A stretch of DNA of 6,079 bases. It comes from an uncultured Clostridia bacterium (GTDB lineage: Bacteria; Bacillota; Clostridia; Oscillospirales; Oscillospiraceae). A program made the position numbers and the translations under genes. Under the pieces are notes generated by a model. The model did not search any database. It saw only the letters and a program-made list of their open reading frames with translations, and was not told where the DNA came from. Below, one piece after another: positions 5,411 to 6,079 of this stretch. Position 1 is the stretch's first letter. Each line of letters starts with the position of its first letter. Where the stretch lies: positions 1 to 6,079 of the forward strand of contig CAMGRA010000054.1 in assembly GCA_946061345.1 (NCBI GenBank), read 5' to 3'.

Positions 5411-5447
5411 AAAAACAGGAAAAAATTGAAAAGAGGAGCGGTCCCTT

Positions 5448-6079
5448 ATGATAAAACTTGACATTTCCAACGTATGGGGCGAATTGTCCCTGCCCGATCT
5501 GCTCGCCACGGAGCAGGAGGTCTTCAACGCCCACAAGATCCTGGCCGAGGGAAAAGGCCCCGGCAACGATTTCCTCGGCTGGCTGAAGCTGCCCACCTTT
5601 GAGGAGACGGAGGAACTGCGCCGGATCCGCCGCGCAGCCCAGCGTATCCGTTCCGATTCCCAGGTCTTTGTCGTCGTCGGCATCGGCGGCTCCTATCTGG
5701 GACCCCGCGCCGCCATTGAGCTGGTCAAAGGCCAGAACCACAATCTGCGGGGCACCGATCCGCAGGTCTTCTTCGCGGGCAACAACCTCTCCACCCGCGC
5801 CTGGCAGGAGCTTTGCGCGCTTCTGGAGGGCAAGGACTTCTCCATCAACATCATCTCCAAATCCGGCACCACCACCGAGCCTGCCATTGCCACCCGCGCC
5901 CTGCGCTGGATGCTGGAGCGCAAGTACGGCGCGGAAAAGGCGAAGAAGCGTATCTACGTCACCACCGATCCTGCCAAGGGCGCTCTGCGGCAGATGGCCA
6001 CGGAGGAGGGCTATGAGACCTTCATCATCCCGCCGGATGTGGGCGGCCGCTACAGCGTCCTCACCGCCGTCGGCCTGCT
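5448..6079 (+). CDS. pgi: glucose-6-phosphate isomerase, 5' part
   Basis: The gene runs off the right edge; 210 residues are visible of about 450 expected for bacterial relatives. It reversibly converts glucose 6-phosphate to fructose 6-phosphate in glycolysis and gluconeogenesis, in the cytoplasm. The start ATG at 5448 has GAGGAG at 5433 to 5438, nine bases upstream. The first sugar-isomerase (SIS) domain contains VVVGIGGSYLGPRAAIEL (75 to 92) and the phosphate-binding loop ISKSGTTTEPAIATRA (136 to 151). The PGI family signature DVGGRYSVLTAVG (197 to 209) sits at the visible end. The frame is uninterrupted. It is transcribed divergently from the glucokinase gene, whose product is its substrate. 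Assignment is firm. Confidence 0.97.
   Translation, partial: MIKLDISNVWGELSLPDLLATEQEVFNAHKILAEGKGPGNDFLGWLKLPTFEETEELRRIRRAAQRIRSDSQVFVVVGIGGSYLGPRAAIELVKGQNHNLRGTDPQVFFAGNNLSTRAWQELCALLEGKDFSINIISKSGTTTEPAIATRALRWMLERKYGAEKAKKRIYVTTDPAKGALRQMATEEGYETFIIPPDVGGRYSVLTAVGL

Noticed and set aside
1..6079. CRISPR array, tRNA, rRNA, insertion sequence or phage attachment site
   Set aside because: No regular repeat-spacer pattern, cloverleaf, rRNA stretch, transposase or integrase reading frame was seen on either strand.

Overview
The window looks like a piece of a moderately high-GC, low-GC-lineage Gram-positive chromosome, most likely a gut Clostridia member of the Oscillospiraceae type. This is an inference from the strong AGGAGG-type ribosome binding sites, the sigma-A-like promoters, a Mini-ribonuclease III (a Firmicutes/cyanobacterial enzyme), an RqcH/NFACT protein and the GC-rich codon use. 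No species can be named from the sequence alone.

Layout from left to right: (1) the 3' part of a short-chain dehydrogenase/reductase gene on the + strand, cut by the left edge. (2) A 256-base spacer with two compact palindromes and then a near-perfect sigma-A promoter. (3) A compact + strand cassette made of a 50-residue, very acidic, precursor-like peptide, a terminator-like hairpin, an HPr-kinase-like P-loop kinase that probably starts at a CTG codon, and a PqqD-like protein of the RiPP recognition element (RRE) type. (4) A perfect 20-bp hairpin acting as a shared terminator. (5) A - strand operon read from right to left: ROK-family glucokinase, Mini-ribonuclease III (mrnC) and RqcH/NFACT, the last two overlapping by 11 bases. 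(6) A divergent promoter region, then the 5' part of glucose-6-phosphate isomerase (pgi) on the + strand, cut by the right edge.

The housekeeping part is coherent. The glucokinase makes glucose 6-phosphate and the divergent pgi isomerises it to fructose 6-phosphate. Mini-III matures 23S rRNA and RqcH rescues stalled large ribosomal subunits, so two ribosome-related functions sit in tandem.

The most interesting part is positions 755 to 2016. Its gene content recalls lasso-peptide clusters that carry a precursor-phosphorylating kinase (paeninodin type): a leader with a YxxPxL-like motif, a kinase and an RRE protein. The two enzymes that make a lasso peptide (the B2 leader peptidase and the asparagine-synthetase-like cyclase) and any exporter are absent from the window. 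I infer a minimal peptide-phosphorylation cassette whose product and function are unknown.
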